A DNA stretch of 64,000 nucleotides from a virus. A model generated the notes under the pieces. It did no database searches. It was not told the origin of the DNA and saw nothing but the letters and a program-made list of their open reading frames with translations. Shown here piece after piece: positions 51,791 to 59,471 of the stretch (the stretch's first letter is position 1; each line of letters opens with the position of its first letter). The translations under genes and the position numbers were made by a program. The stretch covers positions 1 to 64,000 of the IMG/VR virus record IMGVR_UViG_3300023116_000035. The stretch is one strand, 5' to 3'.

Positions 51791-53443
51791 ATGGGAAAGT
51801 ATATTCGTATTAGCAATACAGCGGAGAATGGTGTCATTGTTCCCCGGATTGCTTTAGAAAAACTTGGTCTTTCAACTAAGCGTGATAGTTCTGAAACCAT
51901 TGGTCGCTTTGGTTCTGGAATTAAGTTTGCTCCTATTGCAGCTTTGCGTAATGGTTGGGAGTGGTGGTTTGTTGGTAATGACAACAATGGACCTTACTAC
52001 ATGCAATACATTGTTCGGAAAGAAGACGGTGTTGATTGCATTTGGTATGACTATGGTGATGATGTAAAACCTTCATCTTTCACTCTTGGTGCTGGTGAAC
52101 TTTCTTGGACTGATGCTTTTCAGATTATTCGTGAGCCTATTGCGAATGCTATGGATGGCGTTAAAGAGTTTGGTGGTGAATGGTCAATTGATATTGTTGA
52201 TGAGATAGGCTCTGCTGTTTCAGATTGCTTTGAAGTTTATATTACGGCTTCTCCTGAACTGATTAGCATTCTTGACAATATCGATCTTTACTTTTCTCAC
52301 AACAGAAAGGTTCTTGCTTACTCAGGATATCGAGATATTCTCGAGAAAAAAGATCAAACAATGCGAGTCTTTTCGCAGAATGTTTTGGTTTATCAAGATT
52401 CAGAAATTCAATCAATGTTTGATTATGAATTTGGTGTGATTGAACTGAATGAAGAAAGGACTATCAAGTCTGAGTGGGATTTGTGTTGGGCTATTTCTTC
52501 TACAATCAGAAGTGTCACTGATCAGGAATTGATGTCTAGAATTTTGAGTCAGGCTTTGAATCAGACACCGTATTTTGAGTTTGAAAAGATTTCTTCTTCT
52601 AATTATACTGGTATGGGTTTTGATGGTGATTGGGTTGAAACTTTTACCAACATTTATGGCTCTAATGCTGTTATTTATCCTAACAATGCAATGTCTGATT
52701 CTATCAAACAATCTTTGAGATTGCGTGGTAGTGTACCTGTCTTTGTTGAAAATGAAGGTGCTTACGGTTTCCTTTGTGCTACTGGTATTCCCAATTATAT
52801 GACTAGTTTGGGTGAAGAATTTGAGTATGATATCGAAGATGATATCAGTTACTATGGTGAACTTGTTCGTGCAATTTCATTTGTAAAAGCTGCTATTCCT
52901 GATGCATCAGAATTGCTAGACCATTGTGGTGTGTTGAAAGGTGAAGCTTCGCTTCAATGCAAAGGTTTGACTATTAACAAAGACAATCCGGACAAGGTTA
53001 AAATCCTAGTTTCGGAAGATCATTTGAACAGCGGTTCTGTTTCAGATATTGTTGCTACTTTGGTTCATGAATACGATCATGCCTCTACTGGCATTGGTGA
53101 TGGTTATTCTAGTGAAGGAAAGCAATTCCGTGATTTGGCAGATAAGCGTATCGGTCAAATGATTGTGAAACATTACAAGCCGAATCCATTTTTCATTGAA
53201 GATGGCGTGGTATGCTTTAAGGTGTCAGATATGGCAATCGTTGGTGGTGAACTTGTTGCTATCACCGAACATGTTCGTATGCTTGACTGTTTCCTAATGA
53301 AAATCGGCAACTTTGTATTCAAAGCTTTTGGTGATGAGATCGAGGAGAACTTTGGTCATGAGCATCAACCTCATTTCTGTCAGGGTGCTACTGTTGTTTC
53401 TTATCCAACATTCATCAATGTTGAAAGGATTGAGATTGTATAG
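51791..53443 (+). CDS. GHKL ATPase-like protein with HExxH metallopeptidase motif
   Basis: 550 residues from ATG 51791 (an ATG at 51776 is also in frame). The N-terminus, I-S-N-T-A-E-N-G, then L-G-L-S-T-K-R and I-G-R-F-G-S-G-I-K-F (about 29-46), resembles Hsp90/MutL-type ATP lids of phage GHKL proteins, and E-P-I-A-N-A-M-D-G follows near 118. Near residue 425 there is V-H-E-Y-D-H, an HExxH zinc-peptidase motif, with an E-G-K-Q-F region after it. The combination could be an ATP-driven protease or remodeller acting on host proteins; unproven. Confidence 0.7.
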   Translation: MGKYIRISNTAENGVIVPRIALEKLGLSTKRDSSETIGRFGSGIKFAPIAALRNGWEWWFVGNDNNGPYYMQYIVRKEDGVDCIWYDYGDDVKPSSFTLGAGELSWTDAFQIIREPIANAMDGVKEFGGEWSIDIVDEIGSAVSDCFEVYITASPELISILDNIDLYFSHNRKVLAYSGYRDILEKKDQTMRVFSQNVLVYQDSEIQSMFDYEFGVIELNEERTIKSEWDLCWAISSTIRSVTDQELMSRILSQALNQTPYFEFEKISSSNYTGMGFDGDWVETFTNIYGSNAVIYPNNAMSDSIKQSLRLRGSVPVFVENEGAYGFLCATGIPNYMTSLGEEFEYDIEDDISYYGELVRAISFVKAAIPDASELLDHCGVLKGEASLQCKGLTINKDNPDKVKILVSEDHLNSGSVSDIVATLVHEYDHASTGIGDGYSSEGKQFRDLADKRIGQMIVKHYKPNPFFIEDGVVCFKVSDMAIVGGELVAITEHVRMLDCFLMKIGNFVFKAFGDEIEENFGHEHQPHFCQGATVVSYPTFINVERIEIV

Positions 53444-53561
53444 ACTTATCTATCTAGCAGGTTTTGCTGCTGTGGCTACTGTTGCTATTGCGGCTATACC
53501 TTTGTTGATATTTCTTCTTGCAATGTATGGCTTGGTCATGTTGATTTCGGTGCTTGTCTAA
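53436..53561 (+). CDS. Small hydrophobic membrane peptide
   Basis: 41 residues, nearly all hydrophobic, forming one long or two short membrane helices. TTG at 53436 has AAGGA 6 bases upstream; a TTG at 53430 is also in frame. Overlaps the GHKL gene by 8 bases. Confidence 0.5.
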   Translation: MYRLIYLAGFAAVATVAIAAIPLLIFLLAMYGLVMLISVLV

Positions 53562-53872
53562 TGCCTAAACATAAGAAGTATTTTGTTGTTGAGTTTCGTC
53601 TACCTTTTGAGGTTCAGGATGTAGATGCAATTCAGATTGCTGTTAATCGGGCTAAGGTTATGTGTGAGAACATGTTTGACTTTATTCCTGAGAATTGGTA
53701 TGCCAGGATTTTTGAGTATGAGACAGACAATGAGGTTTCTGGTCCTGTCAAAGAATACTTTTACAATCCGAACTCTGCTTCTTTTCGTGAAATAGAAAAG
53801 AACATTGGATACCATAATGATTTAGTTAAGAAAGGATTAGATCCAACTAAGGATTTAGATGATGAGAGTTGA
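53561..53872 (+). CDS. Hypothetical protein
   Basis: 103 residues, alpha-beta (Y-F-V-V-E-F-R-L start). ATG overlaps the previous stop (TAATG). Unknown family. Confidence 0.65.
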   Translation: MPKHKKYFVVEFRLPFEVQDVDAIQIAVNRAKVMCENMFDFIPENWYARIFEYETDNEVSGPVKEYFYNPNSASFREIEKNIGYHNDLVKKGLDPTKDLDDES

Positions 53873-54134
53873 GACAAGAATTGTTGATATTGATTCGTCA
53901 CATATTTCAAGACTGGAATATGTCTGGCATAGTGACGATGATTGGGCGTTGAATAATTGTGGACATGTTCGTGCAACATTTCAGAACGGTATCAGGTACA
54001 TTTATGAAGAAGTTCCTTTTATTGTTTTGATGAATGTTGTGGCTAGCGAATCTGTAGGTCAAGCTTTTAACACTTTGATTAAGGGTGCTAATTATTCTTA
54101 TTACAAAGAGGGTGAATCTGTAGATGGGAAATAA
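53859..54134 (+). CDS. KTSC-domain protein
   Basis: 91 residues. Pattern S-S-H-I-S-R-L-E-Y ... A-T-F-Q-N-G-I-R-Y-I-Y-E-E-V-P ... S-E-S-V-G-Q-A-F-N-T-L-I-K-G matches the KTSC domain, a short fold common in phages and bacteria with unknown function, sometimes linked to RNA or Lys-tRNA synthetase. Confidence 0.75.
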   Translation: MMRVETRIVDIDSSHISRLEYVWHSDDDWALNNCGHVRATFQNGIRYIYEEVPFIVLMNVVASESVGQAFNTLIKGANYSYYKEGESVDGK

Positions 54135-54555
54135 GTCAGCAACTTGCGCTGGCTGTCTGCAAAAGTTTGATTATAATTTGCTCGTCAATTATCGAAAAAA
54201 GAAATGGTGTAGTAGTAGTCAGTGCAAGGATGTAATTGACAATAAGGTTAAGCATTTCAATTACAAGAAGAAGATTAAAAAGATTGAGAGAGGAACTTAT
54301 CGCAACGGTGTTTCTTTGGAAACTAGGCGTGAGATATTAGAAAGGGATAGATATACTTGTGCGCTCTGTGTCGAAGTTGATGATGGAGAGTTTAGTAAGA
54401 TGCAGATTCATCATATCACGCCAGTTTCAGAAGGCGGTAATGATGACAAATCCAATCTGATTACTCTGTGTTTTAATTGTCACAAAGATTTGCATAGTTC
54501 AGGATGGGAGCAATATGTCGAAGTATTACAAAAAAGCCTTAAGAATATGGCGTAA
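54124..54555 (+). CDS. HNH endonuclease with zinc knuckles
   Basis: 143 residues. An N-terminal Cys cluster (C-A-G-C, C-S-S-S-Q-C) is followed by a helix and a full HNH core: C-A-L-C, I-H-H-I-T-P-V-S-E-G-G, N-L-I-T-L-C-F-N-C-H-K-D-L-H. Cuts DNA; possibly a homing or packaging-related nuclease. Confidence 0.85.
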   Translation: MGNKSATCAGCLQKFDYNLLVNYRKKKWCSSSQCKDVIDNKVKHFNYKKKIKKIERGTYRNGVSLETRREILERDRYTCALCVEVDDGEFSKMQIHHITPVSEGGNDDKSNLITLCFNCHKDLHSSGWEQYVEVLQKSLKNMA

Positions 54556-54763
54556 AAAAGAAAAGCCGGAAGATGTTCTGCCTTTCATTAAGAATTGGGT
54601 GGACAGTCTAGAAAGAGAAATGAGAAGAAGTGGGAAAGACTCTGAGTTCATTAGCGAGTTGCTTGAAGCAGCCTATGTTTATTATGGTGAAACCTTCACA
54701 GAAGAAGAAAAGTCGGATGCGTTCATCTACCTCTTAGGTTTGCTGCATAGGAATGTGAAATGA
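54515..54763 (+). CDS. Small charged helical protein
   Basis: 82 residues, helical, charged; overlaps the HNH gene by 41 bases. Unknown function. Confidence 0.6.
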   Translation: MSKYYKKALRIWRKKEKPEDVLPFIKNWVDSLEREMRRSGKDSEFISELLEAAYVYYGETFTEEEKSDAFIYLLGLLHRNVK

Positions 54764-54773
54764 AAGAGGTCTT

Positions 54774-54971
54774 GTGAAAGCAAAATCACCACCTAGATGG
54801 GTTAAATTAGAGATGCTTGACTTACAACATCAAGGGGTCAACCTTTATGATTGGGAATCAGTGAAGGAGTTCTTGGAGGGACAAAATCGCTTTACTATGC
54901 TAGAATGGGTTAAGGATCACAGGCAGCTATTTAACTATTCTGTTTTGTCCAAAAACTACAAGGCTTTGTGA
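54774..54971 (+). CDS. Small hypothetical protein
   Basis: 65 residues, GTG start, basic N-terminus, helical. Ends in an overlap of 4 bases with the next start. Confidence 0.55.
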   Translation: MKAKSPPRWVKLEMLDLQHQGVNLYDWESVKEFLEGQNRFTMLEWVKDHRQLFNYSVLSKNYKAL

Positions 54972-55327
54972 TGAACGAAGATACGCAAAAGGTTTTATAT
55001 ACAGATGTGATGCTGGAACTTCTTTCTGCGTATCTTTTTTCTGATGAAGAGGGTGGGAAAGATCTCACTATTGAACTTATGGAATCTGTAAGGAAAGATG
55101 AAGTCCTTGCTGGTAAGGGTTTGATGGAAGGGTTGGTTTTCTCTTCTGTAATACATCTTGCTCTTATGATTACCCTTTTTGGTTTAGTAACTGGTCGTAG
55201 TAGAAAGGACGTTTTGCAGTTGTACGCTATGTCATATCAGATGACTAGAGATTCGGTTTCAGAAATGCCGCAAGTACACCCTGAGATAGTTAATAAATTA
55301 GTCGAAGAACTAGACGGCTTGCTTTAG
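54968..55327 (+). CDS. Hypothetical protein with one membrane-like helix
   Basis: 119 residues, GTG start. One hydrophobic segment (V-I-H-L-A-L-M-I-T-L-F-G-L-V) in an otherwise acidic helical protein. Located directly before the endolysin, so a lysis role is possible. Confidence 0.65.
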   Translation: MMNEDTQKVLYTDVMLELLSAYLFSDEEGGKDLTIELMESVRKDEVLAGKGLMEGLVFSSVIHLALMITLFGLVTGRSRKDVLQLYAMSYQMTRDSVSEMPQVHPEIVNKLVEELDGLL

Positions 55328-55331
55328 ATTG

Positions 55332-55357
55332 CAGACTAAGAGTCTGTAAGTTTTTAT
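55332..55357 (+). terminator. Hairpin before the endolysin gene
   Basis: CAGACT (55332-55337) pairs with AGTCTG (55341-55346) around AAG, then TAAG and TTTTTATT. Probably a weak terminator separating the endolysin from the upstream operon. Confidence 0.5.
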
Positions 55358-55380
55358 TCTCACAAAGGAGGTAACTTGCT

Positions 55381-55983
55381 ATGAGAATTATTGTATTATT
55401 TATTATGGCGGTAGCGTCATTATCTTTTTCTATTGGAAAGGACGTAGGTGAATCACAAAGTAAAAGCGAACAAGAAATGGTGGTCAGCACTGCTGCTGTT
55501 TCTTCTGGTTATGTAGGAAATCCTTTTATAATTGAAGACTTGTCTGCTGATATGCATGATAGTGAAACTATTATTCCTGCATATCCTGATTTGCCTATCG
55601 GTGTCACTTATGAGACAACAACGACAAGTACAACGACAACTACTACCACTATTCCTTTACCTGATGGTAGTTGTTCTGAATGGTATCCTATTGCACTTGA
55701 GGCTGGTTGGTCAATTGATCAGTTACAGAAACTTGGTCGTATCATGTGGAGAGAAAGTAATTGTCTTCATGACATTGCAAACAAGACTTATTCTTATGGC
55801 TTAACTCAAATTGAGTGGTCTGCTCATAAAGGATGGCTTGAGTCTGAGTTTAATATTACTGTAAGAGAGGATTTGTATGATCCGTATACAAATTTGTTGG
55901 TAGCGAAATGGTTGTTTGACTATGCAAAAGATTCTTATGGTTGCGGCTGGCAACCTTGGTATATGAGTGGAGATTGGTGTTAA
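55381..55983 (+). CDS. Secreted lysozyme/transglycosylase-type endolysin
   Basis: 200 residues. An N-terminal hydrophobic signal (about 3-19), a Thr-rich linker (about 79-94) and a C-terminal SLT-like domain (about 95-200) with catalytic Glu in W-R-E-S-N and Y-G-L-T-Q-I-E-W, then W-Q-P-W-Y at the end. AAAGGAGGT (55364-55372) is the best Shine-Dalgarno in the window. A secretion signal suggests holin-independent export or a role at entry. The linker style matches the protein at the left end. Confidence 0.8.
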   Translation: MRIIVLFIMAVASLSFSIGKDVGESQSKSEQEMVVSTAAVSSGYVGNPFIIEDLSADMHDSETIIPAYPDLPIGVTYETTTTSTTTTTTTIPLPDGSCSEWYPIALEAGWSIDQLQKLGRIMWRESNCLHDIANKTYSYGLTQIEWSAHKGWLESEFNITVREDLYDPYTNLLVAKWLFDYAKDSYGCGWQPWYMSGDWC

Positions 55984-56228
55984 TGAAACTGTCAGAGTAT
56001 TATTTGAATGAAGACTATCCTGGAGTTGTGTTTGAATGTCTGGGGCATCCTCTTGAAGTAACTATCAATCATCATGGTGATGTAATTAGAGAGGAAGAAG
56101 ATACTGAACAGGCTATTATTCGTATGGTCGGTGATAGTCAAGAATTTGTTTATTACATTGATGATTTGATTCCGTATGAAGGGAAGGTGTGTAGTTGTGG
56201 TCAGGAAGGATGTGGTCATGCTTTCTGA
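55983..56228 (+). CDS. Small protein with C-terminal Cys/His cluster
   Basis: 81 residues from the ATG at 55983, which directly follows the lysin stop. Ends in C-S-C-G-Q-E-G-C-G-H, a likely metal site. Unknown function. Confidence 0.6.
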   Translation: MKLSEYYLNEDYPGVVFECLGHPLEVTINHHGDVIREEEDTEQAIIRMVGDSQEFVYYIDDLIPYEGKVCSCGQEGCGHAF

Positions 56229-56295
56229 GATTGTGCATTGGAGTCTTGCTCTGACCGGTGTTGCTGGTATTTTTTATATTCGTTTTAGAAAGTGA
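56218..56295 (+). CDS. 25-residue membrane peptide
   Basis: 25 residues with a single hydrophobic helix (W-S-L-A-L-T-G-V-A-G-I-F-Y-I) and basic end. Kept because it is followed by a second membrane peptide in the same style, in the lysis neighbourhood. Confidence 0.4.
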   Translation: MLSEIVHWSLALTGVAGIFYIRFRK

Positions 56296-56300
56296 GAGAT

Positions 56301-56396
56301 ATGAATTGGGTTAAGTTGATTGCTGTTGTTGCAACAATTCTGTTGCTTGGTATTCCTGCTTATAAGATTACGAGAGGTGATTGGGAAAGATGGTAA
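56301..56396 (+). CDS. 31-residue membrane peptide
   Basis: 31 residues with one hydrophobic helix (L-I-A-V-V-A-T-I-L-L-L-G-I-P) and a charged tail. GAGAG precedes the ATG. With the peptide before it, a candidate small lysis or antiholin factor; unproven. Confidence 0.45.
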   Translation: MNWVKLIAVVATILLLGIPAYKITRGDWERW

Positions 56397-56599
56397 AGAA
56401 AGATCCGGTATGTCCTCGTTGTTTGGGTTTTATTCCAAACAATCAAACTCCAGGTGCCTATATGGGTGCTCTTAGTAGAACAGATAATAAGACAGAGATT
56501 TGTTCTGATTGTGGTACAGAAGAAGCGATGCAAGATTTTATTGATGGATTTTGCACTAAACAGAAAGATTGGATGATTAATCGTGAATATTCAAACTAA
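56390..56599 (+). CDS. Zinc-ribbon mini-protein
   Basis: 69 residues from ATG 56390. C-P-R-C (8-11) and C-S-D-C (about 39-42) form a zinc ribbon; the segment P-G-A-Y-x-G-A-L-S-R-x-D is typical of actinophage proteins of this type. Confidence 0.7.
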   Translation: MVKKDPVCPRCLGFIPNNQTPGAYMGALSRTDNKTEICSDCGTEEAMQDFIDGFCTKQKDWMINREYSN

Positions 56600-56690
56600 A
56601 GCAAGATGTGTCGAATGTGGTCGTGTCTTTGATCTTTTAGATGAAGATGACGCTCAGGAATGGTATTGCGGTCATGACTGTGAATCCTGA
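56583..56690 (+). CDS. 35-residue zinc-knuckle peptide
   Basis: 35 residues, GTG start, C-V-E-C near the start and C-G-H-D-C near the end with an acidic middle. Overlaps both neighbours. The smallest of the CxxC proteins. Confidence 0.5.
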   Translation: MNIQTKARCVECGRVFDLLDEDDAQEWYCGHDCES

Positions 56691-56877
56691 AATTAATTCT
56701 GATGATTCCAATATTGGGATTGTTGCTGAATTTGATGACGGCGGTTTCTTGAATTACATCTTCAGTGATGAAGGTATGATTATTGATCATTATGATGAGA
56801 GTGGTGAGTTGATTATGACTGCTGCTATGACTTACTATGAGTGGTGCGATTGGATGCACGCTACGTATGGAGATTGA
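56674..56877 (+). CDS. Small acidic protein
   Basis: 67 residues from ATG 56674; ATG 56641 is also in frame but lies inside the previous frame. Beta-rich (I-G-I-V-A-E-F, F-L-N-Y-I-F) with acidic residues. Unknown. Confidence 0.5.
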   Translation: MTVNPEINSDDSNIGIVAEFDDGGFLNYIFSDEGMIIDHYDESGELIMTAAMTYYEWCDWMHATYGD

Positions 56878-56878
56878 G

Positions 56879-57253
56879 ATGACTGATTTGCAATATCCTA
56901 TATGGGCTATCAAGCGTAGAGATGATGAAAAGGAATCTCCTGTAAACAAGCATGGTCATCCTGGTTTTAATCATGCTTTGTGGTATTGGTGGAGAGTCAA
57001 AGTTGGTGGTAATGTTTATCAACAATTGACTTGGGAAGCGGCTATGAATCGTATTGAGTTTCACAATCAGGATGTGTACAACAAAAATTCTTATCGTCAT
57101 GATCCTTTTTGGGATATCCATTGGGAGAGGCTTTCTGAAGATACATGGCGTATTTTGAAGTCAAAGGGTGGTAATCGTATTGCTATTGCTACTCTTGTGA
57201 AGACTCAAAAGATTAAAGATCCTGAATCAACTTATCGTTGGTATAGGAGTTAA
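56879..57253 (+). CDS. Hypothetical protein
   Basis: 124 residues from the ATG at 56879 (GGAGATTGAG upstream). Trp/Tyr-rich (L-W-Y-W-W-R-V), basic C-terminus. Last protein gene before the non-coding stretch with the tRNA. Confidence 0.65.
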   Translation: MTDLQYPIWAIKRRDDEKESPVNKHGHPGFNHALWYWWRVKVGGNVYQQLTWEAAMNRIEFHNQDVYNKNSYRHDPFWDIHWERLSEDTWRILKSKGGNRIAIATLVKTQKIKDPESTYRWYRS

Positions 57254-57258
57254 GTTCG

Positions 57259-57341
57259 CCAGTATCTAATAGCATGGTGATTAGGGAGATCCTAATACGA
57301 CCTTTGGTGTTGTTGGTTCATGAAACACTATTAGATATTGG
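57259..57341 (+). ncRNA. Candidate structured RNA with a three-way junction
   Basis: A 14-bp stem (57259-57272 with 57328-57341, one G-U) encloses two inner hairpins: ATTAGG/CCTAAT (57280-57296) and GTGTT/AACAC (57307-57328). No open frame covers it. Could be an RNA element of the mRNA end or an independent RNA. Confidence 0.45.
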
Positions 57342-57345
57342 TTAA

Positions 57346-57486
57346 AATCGGGGTCTATCCTTGTAACGGATAGGCTTAAAAGAAGCGAAGTAGTTATATT
57401 TTGAGAAGTGTGGAGATGCTTAGGAATTGTAGCCGAAGGTCTATGAAGCACGGAATGAATATGATGAAAGATAGCCGAACCCGATT
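57346..57486 (+). ncRNA. Candidate structured RNA adjacent to the tRNA
   Basis: AATCGGG (57346-57352) pairs with CCCGATT (57480-57486) across 127 bases. Inside are CTATCC/GGATAG (57355-57373), a GCTT/AAGC hairpin and a possible TGCTT/AAGCA pairing. It ends two bases before the tRNA. No known RNA family is recognised. Confidence 0.4.
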
Positions 57487-57488
57487 AT

Positions 57489-57561
57489 GCCCTTATAGCT
57501 CAATGGATAGAGCAAATGACTTCTAATCATTAGGTTGTAGGTTCGAGTCCTACTAAGGGCG
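57489..57561 (+). tRNA. tRNA-Arg (anticodon UCU)
   Basis: Complete cloverleaf: acceptor GCCCTTA with TAAGGGC, D-arm GCTC/GAGC, anticodon stem AATGA/TCATT with loop CTTCTAA (anticodon TCT), T-arm GTAGG-TTCGAGT-CCTAC, discriminator G. CCA is not encoded. It reads AGA/AGG, which are frequent in the structural genes here, so it may compensate for host codon bias. Confidence 0.92.
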
Positions 57562-57563
57562 CT

Positions 57564-57629
57564 GGGAAATATAAACATTATTGCTGCTGTGACGGACATT
57601 ACATCGGCGTTTATGTTTCCCTTATTTTT
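57564..57629 (+). terminator. Terminator-like hairpin after the tRNA
   Basis: GGGAAATATAAAC (57564-57576) pairs with GTTTATGTTTCCC (57609-57621) over 13 bp with one G-U, followed by TTATTTTT. It may end transcription after the tRNA or form part of tRNA processing. Confidence 0.65.
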
Positions 57630-57763
57630 GAGTAGGCTAAGCGCATTTTCCTTTCTGATGCGTTAAGGGAAACCTGTACAAGTTGATTGTTTGTTGGGCA
57701 ATCACCTGTGTATCAAAGGCTTTGTCTAAGCTAAAGGTTTTCTGCCTACTCATTTTCTTTATC
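57630..57763 (+). ncRNA. Candidate multi-branched RNA upstream of a tandem gene pair
   Basis: GAGTAGGC (57630-57637) pairs with GCCTACTC (57744-57751). Inside: TAAGCGCAT/ATGCGTTA (57638-57665, one bulged G), AAACCT/AGGTTT (57670-57675 with 57735-57740) and TGATTG/CAATCA (57684-57704). A T-rich tract follows. It could be a small RNA or a leader controlling the gene at 57796. Confidence 0.5.
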
Positions 57764-57795
57764 AATTATAAACTATATCAACTTAGGAGGTTGGT

Positions 57796-58212
57796 GTGAA
57801 TACACAAAGAATGATGATACTTGCAGATTTGCTTGACTCATTACCTGAAGAAAAATTTGAACTTGCCTATTGGGTAAATGATAGACGACAGGAGGGAGAA
57901 ACACCTGATTATGTTGATCTTTCAGTTTATGATTGCAATACGACTGCATGTATTGCTGGATGGGCTGTTGCTTTGAAAAATGATTTAGCCGTAGATAATT
58001 TGTATTGTGGTGATGTAGAAGTCCAAGCGGGTGATTATCTTGGTTTAAATCGTCAGGAAATGCAACGTCTTTTTTTTTATGGTTTAGACACCATCTGGAG
58101 CGACCATGCTCATGAATTAGGATGTGAATCTCCTTACGATTATACAGTAACAAATAAAATGGCAGCTAAGGCTGTCCGTAACATTGCACAAGGAAAGTGG
58201 GAATTGGTATGA
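57796..58212 (+). CDS. Protein with A-C-I-A-G-W-A-V motif, tandem copy 1
   Basis: 138 residues, GTG start with AGGAGG 5 bases upstream. Shares with the next gene: E/Q-R-M...L-A-D-x-L-D, C-x-x-x-A-C-I-A-G-W-A-V-x-L-K-N-D and a C-terminal K-M-A-A-x-A-x-R-N. This family is common in actinophages with unknown function. Confidence 0.7.
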   Translation: MNTQRMMILADLLDSLPEEKFELAYWVNDRRQEGETPDYVDLSVYDCNTTACIAGWAVALKNDLAVDNLYCGDVEVQAGDYLGLNRQEMQRLFFYGLDTIWSDHAHELGCESPYDYTVTNKMAAKAVRNIAQGKWELV

Positions 58213-58751
58213 ACAAAGAAAGAATGCTTATGCTGGCTGACGTTTTAGATAAGGTCAAGCCTATGCAGTTCAACATGGGTGATTGGTTTTCGGTCTATGT
58301 TGGTGATGAAGATTACGCAGAAGAAGATATTTATTATGAAGATTCTGATGTGTTTCGAACAAACACTGTTATGCAAATGAATGGCTATAATTGCGATGCT
58401 GCTGCTTGCATTGCGGGTTGGGCTGTTGTTTTAAAGAATGACTTTGCTGTTAACAATCCTAACACTTTGTGTGTCAATAGTTCTAGTCGCAATAGTTGGG
58501 ATGAACGTCTTGCTGCTGGTGAACTTCCAGTTATGCAAGAGGCTAAGGAATATCTTGAACTTACAGTTGATCAGTCAATTGGTTTGTTTTTGAATGAAGA
58601 TGGGTATTCTGTGTGGCAATATTATGCCGGAGACTTGGGTATTAAAGATACTCATTACATTAGTCTTAATGATATTACTCCTAAGATGGCTGCAATGGCT
58701 TTGCGTAATCTTGCTAATGAGAAGTGGAAGTTTCCTGCTGATGAGCACTAA
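58209..58751 (+). CDS. Protein with A-C-I-A-G-W-A-V motif, tandem copy 2
   Basis: 180 residues from the ATG at 58209 that overlaps the previous stop. Clear paralog of the preceding protein, with insertions between the shared blocks. A tandem duplication inside the small-gene array. Confidence 0.7.
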   Translation: MNKERMLMLADVLDKVKPMQFNMGDWFSVYVGDEDYAEEDIYYEDSDVFRTNTVMQMNGYNCDAAACIAGWAVVLKNDFAVNNPNTLCVNSSSRNSWDERLAAGELPVMQEAKEYLELTVDQSIGLFLNEDGYSVWQYYAGDLGIKDTHYISLNDITPKMAAMALRNLANEKWKFPADEH

Positions 58752-58902
58752 AAAGATTGATGCAAGTCAATGGGAAAATGATATCCCTACATATCGTGAG
58801 ATTATGGATGAAAGAAAGTTACATGAAATTGATCCTAATCAATACAACCCTTGGAATTTTTTCTTAACATATAAAGGAGAGAATAAAAATGGAAAGAAGT
58901 GA
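58741..58902 (+). CDS. Small hypothetical protein
   Basis: 53 residues from the ATG at 58741, which overlaps the end of the previous gene. Charged, with P-N-Q-Y-N-P-W. Unknown. Confidence 0.5.
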   Translation: MSTKKIDASQWENDIPTYREIMDERKLHEIDPNQYNPWNFFLTYKGENKNGKK

Positions 58903-59221
58903 TACTTATAATAAGCATTTGCTTATTGAGGACTTTTGGTTGAGAGGATATTATCTTGCTCTTATGAATTGTCGTGTTGTTGATGTAAAAGTCAATGCTC
59001 AAATTAACGATTACGGTGAAGAATTGTGGCCTGTGATTGTCTTTGAAGATGCAAATGGTGAGCAATTTGAGTGTGAAATTAGCCGTGACCCTGAAGGTAA
59101 TGGGCCTGGTTTCATGTTTGGTCTGCCTCAGTATTCTGTTCCAGAACACATTCGCAAAGGCTTTGAGTCTTTAGATAGTGAAGATCTTAAAATTATAATG
59201 AAAGGTAAGTTTGGTATCTGA
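58889..59221 (+). CDS. Hypothetical beta-rich protein
   Basis: 110 residues, beta-rich centre (V-I-V-F-E-D-A-N-G-E-Q-F-E-C-E-I), AAGGAG before the ATG. Unknown family. Confidence 0.65.
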   Translation: MERSDTYNKHLLIEDFWLRGYYLALMNCRVVDVKVNAQINDYGEELWPVIVFEDANGEQFECEISRDPEGNGPGFMFGLPQYSVPEHIRKGFESLDSEDLKIIMKGKFGI

Positions 59222-59415
59222 TGGGTCCAAGAAATAAAACATCTCATGGTATCACAAATAAAAATGAAACTGTTGGTAAGCATGTTCGGTTTATTGGTAT
59301 GGGCGGTAATTGGTACAATTGCCCTCAATGTAATCGTAAGTTTGCGAGAGGGTTCTTCTGGGAAGAGGGAGATAAGAACGGATGTTCGCAAACGTGCCTT
59401 AAGAAACAAATCTAA
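59221..59415 (+). CDS. Zinc-knuckle mini-protein
   Basis: 64 residues, ATG overlapping the previous stop. C-P-Q-C and C-S-Q-T-C knuckles, basic. Unknown. Confidence 0.6.
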   Translation: MGPRNKTSHGITNKNETVGKHVRFIGMGGNWYNCPQCNRKFARGFFWEEGDKNGCSQTCLKKQI

Positions 59416-59471
59416 TTACATGTACGAATAAATAATCATAATGATGAATAAATATCAACGAACGGGGAATT

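Noticed and set aside
57355-57373. Second tRNA (anticodon-like loop TTGTAAC)
   Set aside because: The stem-loop resembles a Tyr anticodon arm, but no T-arm or acceptor stem is present.
57259-57486. Group I intron in the tRNA
   Set aside because: The tRNA is complete and uninterrupted, and the conserved core elements of group I introns are not recognisable.
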